Positions 1 to 8,124 of a stretch of DNA of 43,036 nt are shown piece by piece. Origin of the DNA: Thiotrichaceae bacterium (lineage in GTDB: Bacteria > Pseudomonadota > Gammaproteobacteria > Thiotrichales > Thiotrichaceae); assembly GCA_026989335.1 (NCBI GenBank), contig JALSJN010000080.1:1-43036 (forward strand). The letters run 5' to 3'. Position 1 is the stretch's first letter; each line of letters opens with the position of its first letter. The translations under genes and the position numbers were made by a program. Under the pieces are notes generated by a model. The model was given only the letters and a program-made list of their open reading frames with translations. It made no database searches and had not been told where the DNA came from.

Positions 1-2
1 CT

Positions 3-134
3 ATACTTGAGCTCGAATTTAAAAGCAAAAAAAGGGACGTTACTCAATATCGAAAAGCAACTAATGTTTTTTGTTTTCATAAACTTAAAGATAGGCTTAT
101 TAAACTTATAACAAAAAGAAAGTTAAAAAAATGA
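3..134 (+). CDS. C-terminal part of a small basic protein, truncated at the window edge
   Basis: An open frame enters from the left edge and ends with TGA at 132-134, overlapping the ATG of the next gene as ATGA. The 43 visible residues are rich in Lys and Arg, especially the last fifteen. No start codon is visible in frame. If the two window ends are joined as a circle the frame meets a TAA within five codons without an ATG, so the start cannot be placed that way. The stop-start overlap is the main argument that the frame is real. No family is recognised. Confidence 0.35.
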   Translation: MLELEFKSKKRDVTQYRKATNVFCFHKLKDRLIKLITKRKLKK

Positions 135-1066
135 ATAAAGACACTAAAATTACAATTGAAACACTTAAAAAGCTTAATGTTCCTTATAAAGTCCATGAGA
201 ATGGAGATGTTACCACGACTGGAGACATTTATCTTGATGATTATGAATATGATTTTTATGCTCCTAAGTTAACCAAGGTTGGAGATATTTATCTTGAAGG
301 CTACGAGTATAACTTTAATGCGCCGAATTTAAGAGAAGCTGGAAATATTTATCTTGATGGTTACGAGTATAACTTTAATGCTCCTAAGTTAACAAAAGCT
401 GGAAAGATTGATCTTGAAGACTATAAGCATGATTTTAATGTTCCTAATTTGACCAAGGCTGGATATATCGATCTTCATGGCTATGAGTATAAATTTAAAG
501 CTCCTAAGTTAAGAGAAGTTAGACATATTTGTCTTTGGGACTATAAGCAGGACTTTTATGCTCCTAAGTTAAAAGAGGCTGGATTTATCGATCTTGATGG
601 CTATGGGTATGATTTTAATGTTCCTAATTTGACCAAGGCTGGATATATCGATCTTCATGGCTATGAGTATAAATTTAAAGCGCCGAATTTAAGAGAAGCT
701 GGAGATGTTTATCTTCGGGAACATAAGCATGATTTTGATGTTCCAAAGCTAACAAAAGCTGGAAAGATTGATCTTGAAGACTATAAGCATGATTTTAATG
801 TTCCTAATTTGACCAAGGCTGGATATATCGATCTTCATGGCTATGAGTATAAATTTAAAGCTCCTAAGTTAAGAGAAGTTAGACATATTTGTCTTTGGGA
901 CTATAAGCAGGACTTTTATGCTCCTAAGTTAAAAGAGGCTGGAAAGATTGATCTTCGTGATTATAAACATAAATTTAATGCTCCTAAGTTAACAAAAGCT
1001 GGATATATTTATCTTTGGGGCTATGGGCAGGACTTTATTGCTCCTAAGTTAACCTTAACCAAATAA
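131..1066 (+). CDS. Solenoid protein of 20-residue repeats, function unknown
   Basis: After about 30 N-terminal residues the 311-aa protein consists of roughly fourteen repeats of 20 residues, pattern G-x-I-x-L-x-(G/D)-Y-x-x-x-F-x-(A/V)-P-(K/N)-L-x-x-A. The regular spacing of Gly, Ile/Leu, Phe and Pro-x-Leu suggests a right-handed solenoid of the leucine-rich-repeat or beta-helix kind. There is no signal peptide or membrane segment, so it should be cytoplasmic. The DNA unit is 60 bp, and longer blocks are copied exactly, showing recent expansion. Such repeat proteins bind other proteins, but no partner can be named. It starts at ATG 131 in ATGA overlap with the preceding frame and stands in a leftmost group with another repeat protein at 1800-2519. 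The exact function is unknown. Confidence 0.8.
   Translation: MNKDTKITIETLKKLNVPYKVHENGDVTTTGDIYLDDYEYDFYAPKLTKVGDIYLEGYEYNFNAPNLREAGNIYLDGYEYNFNAPKLTKAGKIDLEDYKHDFNVPNLTKAGYIDLHGYEYKFKAPKLREVRHICLWDYKQDFYAPKLKEAGFIDLDGYGYDFNVPNLTKAGYIDLHGYEYKFKAPNLREAGDVYLREHKHDFDVPKLTKAGKIDLEDYKHDFNVPNLTKAGYIDLHGYEYKFKAPKLREVRHICLWDYKQDFYAPKLKEAGKIDLRDYKHKFNAPKLTKAGYIYLWGYGQDFIAPKLTLTK
391..583 (+). repeat. 193-bp exact direct repeat, copy 1 (copy 2 at 751-943)
   Basis: Bases 391-583 and 751-943 are identical over 193 bp, 360 bp apart, inside the 20-residue-repeat gene. A third, partial copy of the same text begins near 611, 180 bp from the first. The period is a multiple of the 60-bp unit, so copies stay in frame. 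Identity including third codon positions indicates recent duplication or gene conversion. Confidence 0.95.
751..943 (+). repeat. 193-bp exact direct repeat, copy 2
   Basis: Second copy of the block at 391-583, identical over its length. Divergence resumes immediately outside: at 944 this copy reads into a different repeat unit, and at 750 it differs from the first copy. Confidence 0.95.
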
Positions 1067-1120
1067 ATAAAAAACTATAGAAGGATAATAAAATGAAAAC
1101 CGCGATTTATTTAAAGTGCT

Positions 1121-1222
1121 ATGGAATTCAATAAAAGGTAACATGGTACTAACCCATTTGTTTGGGTTATAGAATTTAAAGCACACAATGTTAATGTGCG
1201 TAAAATCAATATAAATGATTGA
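1121..1222 (+). pseudogene. Small gene interrupted by a stop codon
   Basis: From ATG 1121 the frame reads MEFNKR, then TAA at 1139-1141, then continues as HGTNPFVWVIEFKAHNV and so on to TGA at 1220-1222. The residues after the stop look like ordinary protein rather than random sequence, so this seems to be a gene of about 33 codons with one nonsense codon at codon 7. A short competing frame opens at ATG 1093 behind a good AAGGA site (13 codons) and overlaps it. Either the gene is broken or the reading uses the upstream site. No family is recognised. Confidence 0.4.
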
Positions 1223-1228
1223 GGATTT

Positions 1229-1567
1229 TTAAATATCCGCGCTGGGTGATTTTGTTATATACAAATCCACACCATTTGAAGCAAGCATAAGTTTTTTCTT
1301 TAACTTAAAAATAGCGGTTTCTACACCTTTAAAATCCTCAACCACCAATAAGCCAGTTTCATTTTTCAAATAAGTAAAATCGGCTATATATTTACAGATT
1401 AAAGTATCATTTATTACAATTTTAAACGGTACTTGTGTTTTCAATTCGTGGATAAGCCCATCATCTTGCGCTGCTTTTAAGAATAAATACCTGTGATACT
1501 CGCCTTTGCTATCAAATTTAAGCCCGAACGCTTCAACTTTCTTATTCCCGTATTTTGATTTTCTCAT
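1229..1567 (-). CDS. DUF1064-type PD-(D/E)XK nuclease-like protein
   Basis: The 112-aa product matches the DUF1064 pattern along its length: KYGNKK near the N-terminus, F-D-S-K-G-E-x-x-R-Y around residues 18-27, a Q-x-x-F step, Y-I-A-D-F around residue 60, and V-E-D-F-K-G around residue 76. The E, D and E-x-K positions are arranged like a PD-(D/E)XK nuclease core, and family members are phage proteins usually found in replication modules. The gene is alone on the minus strand between rightward genes, so it must have its own promoter in the AT-rich 1568-1799 gap, where a divergent arrangement with the next gene is likely. DNA cleavage or Holliday-junction processing is inference from the fold. 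Confidence 0.75.
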   Translation of the reverse strand: MRKSKYGNKKVEAFGLKFDSKGEYHRYLFLKAAQDDGLIHELKTQVPFKIVINDTLICKYIADFTYLKNETGLLVVEDFKGVETAIFKLKKKLMLASNGVDLYITKSPSADI

Positions 1568-1799
1568 TTTAAATTTCCGCTGTTGTTATAAATAAAGTTA
1601 TAAAGGTCTAAAAATAGTTTAAACACAATATACCCTTCTTCTTAAAATTAACCTCTATTAATGTACTATATAATTTAACAATTATCTATACCCTTGGACT
1701 AACAGCATTAAAATAATTTAAAAAAAATAAAAAACATATTGACGCATTAACTTAAATACTTCACAGTTAAATTTATTAAGTATAAAAAGGATAAATAAA

Positions 1800-2519
1800 A
1801 TGAAAGTGTATGAAAAAAATTCAAAAATAGTAATCTATCATGATTTAGAAGATGTTCTTGCTAAGCATAAAGCACAGCTAGCATCGGGGTTCGCTAGAGG
1901 ACAAGTAGAAGCACGCGAGCGTTGTAAAGGTTGGTGTAGTAACCCGATCTCGCGTCTCGACCTTATAGGTGCTGATCTTAGGGAGGTTGATTTTAAAGGT
2001 CTTGCTTTTAAGGGGGTTGATTTTAGGTATATTAATTTTAATATCTCTGACCTTGACGGGGTTGACCTTAGAGGCGTTGATCTTAGGGGTGCTGATTTCG
2101 AATGTGCTAGTCTCAGAGGTGCTAGTCTTAGAGGTGCTAATCTTAGAGGTGTTAATCTTGGCCTTGCTAATCTAGAAGGTGCTGATCTTAGGGACGTTAC
2201 TCTTGGGGGTACTTGTCTTACAAATGCTTATCTTAACGATACTTATTTTAGACGGTCAAAGTACATACGGAGAGTTAAAGGTTTATGTATGGTACTTCAC
2301 TGGCGTAATAATGTACTTGAGGCTACCAATTTGGATTATGAGCACACTGCTTATCTAGTAAAACATAACGATTGCGTTATGGTTCAATTAAGTGGTACTT
2401 GGGCTACTCTAACGGAGGTTCTAGAAAGTATAGGGTTTAGATATAGTAAGGATTCAGACTATGCCAAGAAGTTAATAGAAGCAGCTAACAAGTTGGAGAA
2501 GTGCAATGAAAGTATATGA
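1800..2519 (+). CDS. Pentapeptide-repeat protein
   Basis: The 239-aa protein carries about twenty pentapeptide repeats, A-(D/N/S)-L-x-G and variants with V-D-F, between residues 55 and 150, which build a right-handed square beta-helix. An N-terminal region of about 50 residues and a non-repetitive C-terminal region of about 85 residues flank it. Pentapeptide proteins such as QnrB and MfpA mimic B-form DNA and protect gyrase, while others are scaffolds; which applies here is not visible. AAAGGATAAATAAA precedes ATG 1800. The repeats are coded by 15-bp units whose second frame is also open (1969-2175), an artefact of the periodicity. Confidence 0.85.
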   Translation: MKVYEKNSKIVIYHDLEDVLAKHKAQLASGFARGQVEARERCKGWCSNPISRLDLIGADLREVDFKGLAFKGVDFRYINFNISDLDGVDLRGVDLRGADFECASLRGASLRGANLRGVNLGLANLEGADLRDVTLGGTCLTNAYLNDTYFRRSKYIRRVKGLCMVLHWRNNVLEATNLDYEHTAYLVKHNDCVMVQLSGTWATLTEVLESIGFRYSKDSDYAKKLIEAANKLEKCNESI

Positions 2520-2580
2520 AAGGTATTCAAGAATCAGAAGAACACAAAGATCACTTTATACAAATACAGCCACCAATTAA
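2506..2580 (+). CDS. 24-codon ORF repeating the start of the pentapeptide gene
   Basis: This ORF starts at ATG 2506, behind a GGAG seven bases upstream, and overlaps the end of the pentapeptide gene by 14 bases. Its first residues, MKVYERYSRI, resemble the pentapeptide protein's start, MKVYEKNSKI, and the DNA is also similar there. It looks like the 5' relic of a tandem paralogue rather than an independent gene. Whether it is translated is unknown. Confidence 0.3.
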   Translation: MKVYERYSRIRRTQRSLYTNTATN

Positions 2581-2602
2581 ATATTAACAAAAAGGGCTAT
2601 TG

Positions 2603-4903
2603 ATGGTTGATTTAACACCATATACAGCGCAAATAACACGGGCGATGAGAGATGCTTGCGTGTCAGAATGCAATGATCCACGCACCGCTTTTATTAACGA
2701 ACTCACGTCATATGGCTTTGAGAAGCCAACTAGGCTCGAGGTCAACGGGATTATTGGTCGCGTTGGCAGCCCCTTGGACATCAAGAAAGGGCAGCAATCA
2801 GGTTGGTATTGGTATAAAGAACTTGAAGTCAAAGACAGAATAATTGGCGTTGCCTCATTTGGCGACTGGAAAGATGGTTCTAAACACCAATGGTCATCAA
2901 AATCTCAACGCACCATGAGCCTTCAAGAAAAGAGCGCGTATCAAGAGGCGCAAGATTTAGCGCATAAAGCCGCAGAGCTTGAACAAGAGCGCAGATATGG
3001 AGAAGCAGCAAAGAGAGCTTTAAATATCTATCAAAACGCAGCCCCCGCAAGACCTGACGCAAAATACTTGCTAAACAAAAAAATAACACCCTGCCCGCTA
3101 ATAAGAGAAACCTTTGTCAATGATCCAAATGGGGAGTTAATAATACCTGTTACAAGGAATGGTGAGTTATCTTCTCTTCAATTCATTAAAAATGAAGGGT
3201 CTTATACTGTCAATGGAAACAGTATAGGTAACAAAAGAATGATGAAGGGAGGGCGGCAAAAGGGATGCTGCTTATATATAGCGGGTAACAATGATATCGT
3301 TTATATATGCGAGGGTTATGCCACAGGGCGTAGCCTTAGTATGGCGACTGGCAACACTGTTTGCGTAACTTTTTCATCTACAAATATGTATAACGTCGCT
3401 TCCACTGTTAAAGACGCATACCAAAAATCAATAATTATTGTTGCTGGTGACGATGATATAGACGCAAGAATAAATACAGGTAGGGAGAAGGCAGAACACG
3501 TAGCATCATCTCTAGGTTTGGATATCATCTTCCCTTTATGCGGTGGTGACTTTAATGATATGCATAATGAGTTAGGGCTAAATGAGCTATCGAGATATCT
3601 TAAACCTCAATCAACAACGGTAAGCAACACAACTCAAAGAGTCATTCATAATGACGACATTATTATCAGACCAAGCGGCGTATTAGGGAACATGTTCGAT
3701 TATTACAACGCAACAAGCGGTGCATATCAACCTGGATTCGCAGTACAAACCGCCTTGGCAATATGTTCTGTCTGGCTTGCGCGATCTTATAGGTCGTCAA
3801 GCAACAATTATAGCTCCTTGTTCTTCTTATGTATTGGGAAAACAGCGACAGGCAAAGAACACATAAAGACTGTCATTGAAGAGCTGTCTAGCGCGACAGG
3901 CAATGAAGGACTAATAGTTGGTGAAGGATATACCGCACCAGGTGCGGTAATGTCAGAGCTACTTTACAGACCAGCTCATATAGCTGCAATTGATGAACTA
4001 GGACTATATCTTGAGGCTTGCAAAGGCACTAATGGTAACTCACAGCAAAAAGAAGCTGTGTCAACCCTTATGCAAGCAATTACAAGGTGCGGTTCTGTCA
4101 TACGAGCAAAGTCATACTCCACAATGGGTATGAAAAAAGAGATGGCAGAAATGACCAGAAATAGATATGTTCATAACCCAGGACTGTCACTAATAGGAGC
4201 AACAACACCAGGTACATTTTTTAAGGCAGTCGACATATCAGCCATAGAAAGCGGATTTCTTAACAGATTTTTAACATATGCATCTGACACTAAAAGAGCA
4301 CTCAGACGCGATTGCCCCGACATTGAAGTGCCAGACAGAATAATAGATTGGGCAAGAGTGATAAATGAGCGTAGCGATACTAAACATGTATCATCAGAAA
4401 AGGTTGATCCAATCATAATTACTTTTACAAACGACGCAAAGAAAACGTTTAGAGAGTATGAGCAACATTGCATTGATTTAGCAGATAGCCTTGAAGATGA
4501 TGGGCTATCCAATATAGTTGTGAGACAAAATGAATGGGCGATGAGGATAGCTTTGATATGTTCGTTATCAAGAAACCCCATGACAGATTTTATTGAAAAA
4601 GAGGATGCCGAATGGGCTATTTACTGGTCGAAGCTGTGTTCAGAAAAAAATCTTAAACAGTTAAGAATGCATATATCGCATTCAGGGTTTGAGGGAGATA
4701 AGAAAGAGGTATTAGAAGATTTGCGTAACCGTGGGGAAAAGGGTATAACATGGTCAAGAATGATGAAAATAAATCCATACGCAAAACACAAGCCGAAGGA
4801 CTTAAAGAATATTCTTAACGCACTAAAAGATGCTGATGCCGTCTATGAAGAAGTGTATGCGGCAGGCAGAGGACGACCAACCACGTTGTGGAAAGCAGTA
4901 TAA
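2603..4903 (+). CDS. Toprim primase fused to DUF3987-type helicase/ATPase
   Basis: This protein of about 766 aa probably primes and unwinds DNA for phage replication. A Toprim domain lies around residues 230-325: E in ICEGYATG near 237, the acidic run VAGDDD near 283-285, and FND near 319. The second half has a P-loop, GKTATGKEH near 412-420, and a Walker B-like IAAIDELG near 461-468, the arrangement of DUF3987 virus-type helicases. The N-terminus resembles the DUF5906/primase-associated regions of phage proteins, without a clear zinc finger. AAGGG at 2592-2596 sits six bases before ATG 2603, so that ATG is preferred over the TTG at 2600. It is the only replicase-like gene visible, so DNA polymerase is probably supplied by the host. 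Confidence 0.85.
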   Translation: MVDLTPYTAQITRAMRDACVSECNDPRTAFINELTSYGFEKPTRLEVNGIIGRVGSPLDIKKGQQSGWYWYKELEVKDRIIGVASFGDWKDGSKHQWSSKSQRTMSLQEKSAYQEAQDLAHKAAELEQERRYGEAAKRALNIYQNAAPARPDAKYLLNKKITPCPLIRETFVNDPNGELIIPVTRNGELSSLQFIKNEGSYTVNGNSIGNKRMMKGGRQKGCCLYIAGNNDIVYICEGYATGRSLSMATGNTVCVTFSSTNMYNVASTVKDAYQKSIIIVAGDDDIDARINTGREKAEHVASSLGLDIIFPLCGGDFNDMHNELGLNELSRYLKPQSTTVSNTTQRVIHNDDIIIRPSGVLGNMFDYYNATSGAYQPGFAVQTALAICSVWLARSYRSSSNNYSSLFFLCIGKTATGKEHIKTVIEELSSATGNEGLIVGEGYTAPGAVMSELLYRPAHIAAIDELGLYLEACKGTNGNSQQKEAVSTLMQAITRCGSVIRAKSYSTMGMKKEMAEMTRNRYVHNPGLSLIGATTPGTFFKAVDISAIESGFLNRFLTYASDTKRALRRDCPDIEVPDRIIDWARVINERSDTKHVSSEKVDPIIITFTNDAKKTFREYEQHCIDLADSLEDDGLSNIVVRQNEWAMRIALICSLSRNPMTDFIEKEDAEWAIYWSKLCSEKNLKQLRMHISHSGFEGDKKEVLEDLRNRGEKGITWSRMMKINPYAKHKPKDLKNILNALKDADAVYEEVYAAGRGRPTTLWKAV

Positions 4904-4917
4904 AGAAGGAGATAGCA

Positions 4918-5091
4918 TTGGAGAATTACGAAAAAAGAGCATACTTATATGGCGGACAAATGGCATATGAATATGCAAAAGAGATTGGAAAACATGACTT
5001 AACAACATTTACAGGAGATGAATGGCTAACCTTCTGTGAGTGCATGTGCCATAATTACCACCTAGAATTTGCCAAAGACCAACTCAATTAA
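4918..5091 (+). CDS. Small protein with a probable TTG start, unknown function
   Basis: A 57-aa product, rich in aromatic and acidic residues with two nearby cysteines (C-E-C-M-C-H) in its second half. The frame opens upstream at GTG 4888 inside the primase gene, but a strong AGAAGGAGA at 4904-4912 lies five bases before TTG 4918, immediately after the primase stop, so TTG 4918 is the likely start. It is followed at a 15-bp gap by the next gene, giving a primase-small-small operon. No family is recognised. Confidence 0.6.
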   Translation: MENYEKRAYLYGGQMAYEYAKEIGKHDLTTFTGDEWLTFCECMCHNYHLEFAKDQLN

Positions 5092-5106
5092 TGAAAGGAA
5101 AGTAAC

Positions 5107-5571
5107 ATGGAAAACACAAGAGTAAAAATAGCAAATAGAATACAGGACTTAAACGTCATTGAAAGCAAGATATTAAGCATTCTTGATGAAATTGAGCCGC
5201 GACTAGCCCCCCTCAAGGAAATGAGAGACGAGATCAATGACGAGATAGATGGCATGATTAAAGACTTGGGAGATACAATGCTCCAAAATAAACCCTATGG
5301 GTGCGGAACTGCAAATTTTTGTGCAGGTGATTATGAAATAAAATATGTAGCACCAAAAAAAGTCACTTGGGACGAAAAAAAGTTATTAGAAGTCGAAGAA
5401 ATGATAAAATCAGCAGGTAAAAACCCAAATGAATATATTCATTACAAATTAAGTGTAGCAGAAAAAGATTATGCACTATTTGATGACAATATAAAAACTG
5501 TATTCAAGCCTGCTAGGACTGTTGGCGTTGGAAAACCAAGGATAACATTTAAAAGAAGAGATAACGATTAA
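5107..5571 (+). CDS. Conserved-looking phage protein with N-terminal coiled coil
   Basis: The 154-aa protein begins with about 60 charged, heptad-like residues (coiled coil, with EIEPRLAPLKEMRDEIN), followed by a more globular part with the sequence YEIKYVAPKKVTWDEKKL near residue 78 and a basic tail. Similar layouts occur in phage proteins placed next to recombination genes, such as Gam-like nuclease inhibitors, but I do not see a decisive signature. A clear AAAGGAAAG precedes ATG 5107. It is the last gene of the left rightward block and ends in the terminator at 5576-5607. Confidence 0.65.
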   Translation: MENTRVKIANRIQDLNVIESKILSILDEIEPRLAPLKEMRDEINDEIDGMIKDLGDTMLQNKPYGCGTANFCAGDYEIKYVAPKKVTWDEKKLLEVEEMIKSAGKNPNEYIHYKLSVAEKDYALFDDNIKTVFKPARTVGVGKPRITFKRRDND

Positions 5572-5575
5572 TAAT

Positions 5576-5607
5576 AAAAGGGGCTGCTCTTATCCACAGC
5601 CCCTTTT
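5576..5607. terminator. Bidirectional rho-independent terminator
   Basis: AAAAGGGGCTG (5576-5586) pairs perfectly over 11 bp with CAGCCCCTTTT (5597-5607), loop of 10. A and T runs on each side give a T-tract in either direction. It separates the convergent genes ending at 5571 (+) and 5610 (-). Confidence 0.9.
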
Positions 5608-5609
5608 AT

Positions 5610-7328
5610 TTAAAAAGGAATATCAAAATATTCGTTGTTGTCAATAATTTCACTTACAGATTCTTCCTTATCTGAAAAATCATAATCAAGTATATCAAAA
5701 TACTTACCCTTTGGTTTTATAAGTATTCTTTTTGGCTGCGGATATTCGGCAATCAATGCCTCATCAACCGATTTAGGCACGTCAATATCAGGCAACCTCT
5801 TCTTATGCCACTTAACGGCTTGACTCCACGCAAATCTTTTATTGTCTCCAACATCAAATGTGTGATGCTCAAAACAAACCCACTCGCGAACAAGGTTGGT
5901 TAAGGTGTAATATGTTACCTTCATAGAGGGTAAACCGCCTTTTTTTTCATGCCTATCATAACCAACATCAAGGACATCAACCCACTCAGGCTCAATATCA
6001 ACACTGACAACAGCGGCGTTACCCGCAGAATCATCTAAAACAATGAAGCAATAAGAGCAATTATAGCAATATCTTTGTGAGGCTGCGCAAATAGAGCCGC
6101 ATTGAGGGCATTCTTTTGTTGCCGCCTCGCCTTCACCATCGCTCTCGACTTCCCCCATATATTTCTTATGAATCTCGATTTTATCTATTGGTCCTAATGC
6201 TTTTACAACCCCTCCATAGTCAACAATCATGCAGTTTGGCTTTATGCTATCCGCGATAGCCCTTAGTCTTGCCTCCCTTGTACTGGCATCATAATTGTCG
6301 GCATAGATTGGGCGAACCCCGCGACCTACGCATTGAATGTACAGCGCGGGGGAGCGCATCGGGCGCATAATACAAATAAGATCAATATATGGATCGTTAT
6401 AGCCAGTAGTTAACTTTGCTACATTAACAAGGGCTTTAAACTTACCAGCTTTGTGATTTTCAAGAATGCTATCTTCTTCATTTGCTGGTGTATCATCTGT
6501 AATAAACTCTGCTGCTATACCATGGGCTCTTAATTCATTACAAACATCTTCCGCATGCTGCTTTCCTGCCGCAAAAACCAACCAGCGGTTTCTGTTTCTA
6601 CCAAGATCAACAAGGTCATTAATACATAATTTGTTTATCTCTGGTGTGTTTACATTTCTTTCGATTGCGCTGCTTACAAAGTCACCATTGCGCATAGGAA
6701 TGTTAGATGTATCCATCTCAAAGGCAACTTTAGGGGATACGGGCTTAGCCCACCAACCCTCTTCAATCATATATGTCATAGGGATTGTATAGGTAACTTC
6801 ATCAAACAACCTATTCTCTCCTTCGTCGAGTCTGCCAGTGTCCGACCTAAAAACTGTGCCTGTAAAGCCAATAAGCCTTAAGTTTGGGTTTAAGACTAAG
6901 CAGTCAGCAATAAACTCTCTGTACTGCGTGCTACTCTTGTGCGAAACGAGATGCACTTCGTCAATTATTATTATCTCAGGTGGCCGAGGCATAAAGCTAG
7001 CTTTCCCTGCAATGCTTTGAATGCTCGCAAAAGTAACATCATTATGTAGTCTCTTCTGCTTTAGTCCTGCGCAATATATGCCTGCGTCAACATTTGGGTA
7101 TTGTGAAAACAGCTCTATTACGTTTTGTTCAATAAGCCTTTTGCTGTGAACTAGTGATAATATTCTTAAATGCGGATATAGAGCATGCAATCTTCTAATG
7201 GTCTCGGCAATAAGAAACGACTTTCCAGCAGCGACAGGAGCGTCAATTAAAGCGTGTTTTTTTGTGGTGAATAGGTGATTAAATAAGTAAACCAAGGCGG
7301 GCTCTTGGTAATCTCGTGCGGTCTTCAT
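5610..7328 (-). CDS. SF2 DNA helicase with C-terminal zinc ribbon
   Basis: A 572-aa superfamily 2 helicase of the phage UvsW/RecG-like, Type III restriction-related class. Motif I is DAPVAAGKS (residues 29-37), motif II DEVH (123-126), motif III TGT (156-158), motif VI QCVGRGVRP (332-340). A CxxC-x10-CxxC zinc ribbon lies at about 407-424, and the rest of the C-terminus probably binds DNA. It should remodel or unwind DNA during replication or recombination. AAGGATAATT precedes the ATG, eight bases after the stop of the Cas4-like gene. It is the last gene of the leftward recombination operon. Confidence 0.9.
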   Translation of the reverse strand: MKTARDYQEPALVYLFNHLFTTKKHALIDAPVAAGKSFLIAETIRRLHALYPHLRILSLVHSKRLIEQNVIELFSQYPNVDAGIYCAGLKQKRLHNDVTFASIQSIAGKASFMPRPPEIIIIDEVHLVSHKSSTQYREFIADCLVLNPNLRLIGFTGTVFRSDTGRLDEGENRLFDEVTYTIPMTYMIEEGWWAKPVSPKVAFEMDTSNIPMRNGDFVSSAIERNVNTPEINKLCINDLVDLGRNRNRWLVFAAGKQHAEDVCNELRAHGIAAEFITDDTPANEEDSILENHKAGKFKALVNVAKLTTGYNDPYIDLICIMRPMRSPALYIQCVGRGVRPIYADNYDASTREARLRAIADSIKPNCMIVDYGGVVKALGPIDKIEIHKKYMGEVESDGEGEAATKECPQCGSICAASQRYCYNCSYCFIVLDDSAGNAAVVSVDIEPEWVDVLDVGYDRHEKKGGLPSMKVTYYTLTNLVREWVCFEHHTFDVGDNKRFAWSQAVKWHKKRLPDIDVPKSVDEALIAEYPQPKRILIKPKGKYFDILDYDFSDKEESVSEIIDNNEYFDIPF

Positions 7329-7336
7329 AATTATCC

Positions 7337-8062
7337 TTAGCTATGGCATTCGTTTGAAAATGGACAGAACCTACATAAATAGTAATCTGATTGCTCAGAT
7401 ACTTTTGTAGGGGCTAGGCTTGCGTTAACAATCTTATTGGCTCTATCTATATACTGTAAAGCTATATCTTTTTTATAGTTTGTTCTGCATGTAGCGTAAT
7501 CTCGTCCACCAGAATATGATACGGTTAAATATCCGCGTGTACATTCGAAGTAATGCATATACAGCTGGTGCTGCACGTAGTATGTTATATTCCAGTTTTT
7601 AAGAGCATCTTTTTCACCAAACTTTTTCTTAACCCGCTTAAACTCATTAAACTTTTCATGCTTACAAGACTTGTTTTCCCATATGTGCCATGTTTTTGGT
7701 GCTTGTTTAATACCAAATATTAAACCATCAATATGCCCTTTAAACTTGCCCCCCAAATCAGAAAAGCAAACTTGCGATCCATCTGCATTATGCGTGACTA
7801 AATCCACACCATCAACAAGTCTAAGCCTATAGGCTGTTAAGTCTTCTGTTCTGTGACCATCTTCAATTGCCATTAAACCTTGAGATGGTATAGGCTCTTT
7901 ATTATATCCATTGTAATCATACCAAACTTTACGAGGGCAAGGATCGCCTATAAGCGAAGCTCCAAGATAATTGCGGCGTTTAGTTTCCTGCTTAGCCTCT
8001 ATAGCTAACCTCATTGCCGCTATAGTTGGGTCTTCTAAAAGTTCTTTTGGTAGTGTAACCAT
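7337..8062 (-). CDS. Cas4/RecB-like PD-(D/E)XK exonuclease with Fe-S cluster
   Basis: The 241-aa protein has the RecB/Cas4 nuclease core: H70 with E73, D112 in GHIDG, E129-x-K131 in WENKS, and a Q-x-x-x-Y type motif around 163-168. Four cysteines (C42, C230, C233, C239) are placed like the 4Fe-4S ligands of Cas4 and AddB. The likely job is 5' or 3' resection of DNA ends to feed the Sak4 recombinase encoded two genes upstream. The start at 8062 follows AAGGATAAATA. A strong hairpin separates it from the DUF669 gene, which may lower its expression. Family is secure; polarity of digestion is not visible. Confidence 0.88.
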   Translation of the reverse strand: MVTLPKELLEDPTIAAMRLAIEAKQETKRRNYLGASLIGDPCPRKVWYDYNGYNKEPIPSQGLMAIEDGHRTEDLTAYRLRLVDGVDLVTHNADGSQVCFSDLGGKFKGHIDGLIFGIKQAPKTWHIWENKSCKHEKFNEFKRVKKKFGEKDALKNWNITYYVQHQLYMHYFECTRGYLTVSYSGGRDYATCRTNYKKDIALQYIDRANKIVNASLAPTKVSEQSDYYLCRFCPFSNECHS

Positions 8063-8087
8063 TATTTATCCTTGAGTTTTAAAAATT

Positions 8088-8118
8088 AGCCTATCCTTTA
8101 AAAGCAAAAGGATAGGCT
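8088..8118. terminator. Bidirectional hairpin inside the recombination operon
   Basis: AGCCTATCCTTT (8088-8099) pairs perfectly over 12 bp with AAAGGATAGGCT (8107-8118), loop of 7. TTTTTATTT follows on the plus strand and ATTTTT on the minus strand, so it could terminate in both directions. In the leftward operon it lies between the DUF669 and nuclease genes and probably attenuates read-through. Confidence 0.75.
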
Positions 8119-8124
8119 TTTTAT

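Noticed and set aside
1568-1799. Promoter boxes such as TTGACG near 1737
   Set aside because: No acceptable -10 box at 16-18 bp could be found for it, so a divergent promoter there is assumed from gene layout but not called.
1969-2175. Hydrophobic plus-strand frame inside the pentapeptide gene
   Set aside because: A frame-shifted reading of the 15-bp pentapeptide repeats; Leu/Ile-rich by codon periodicity, with no ribosome site.
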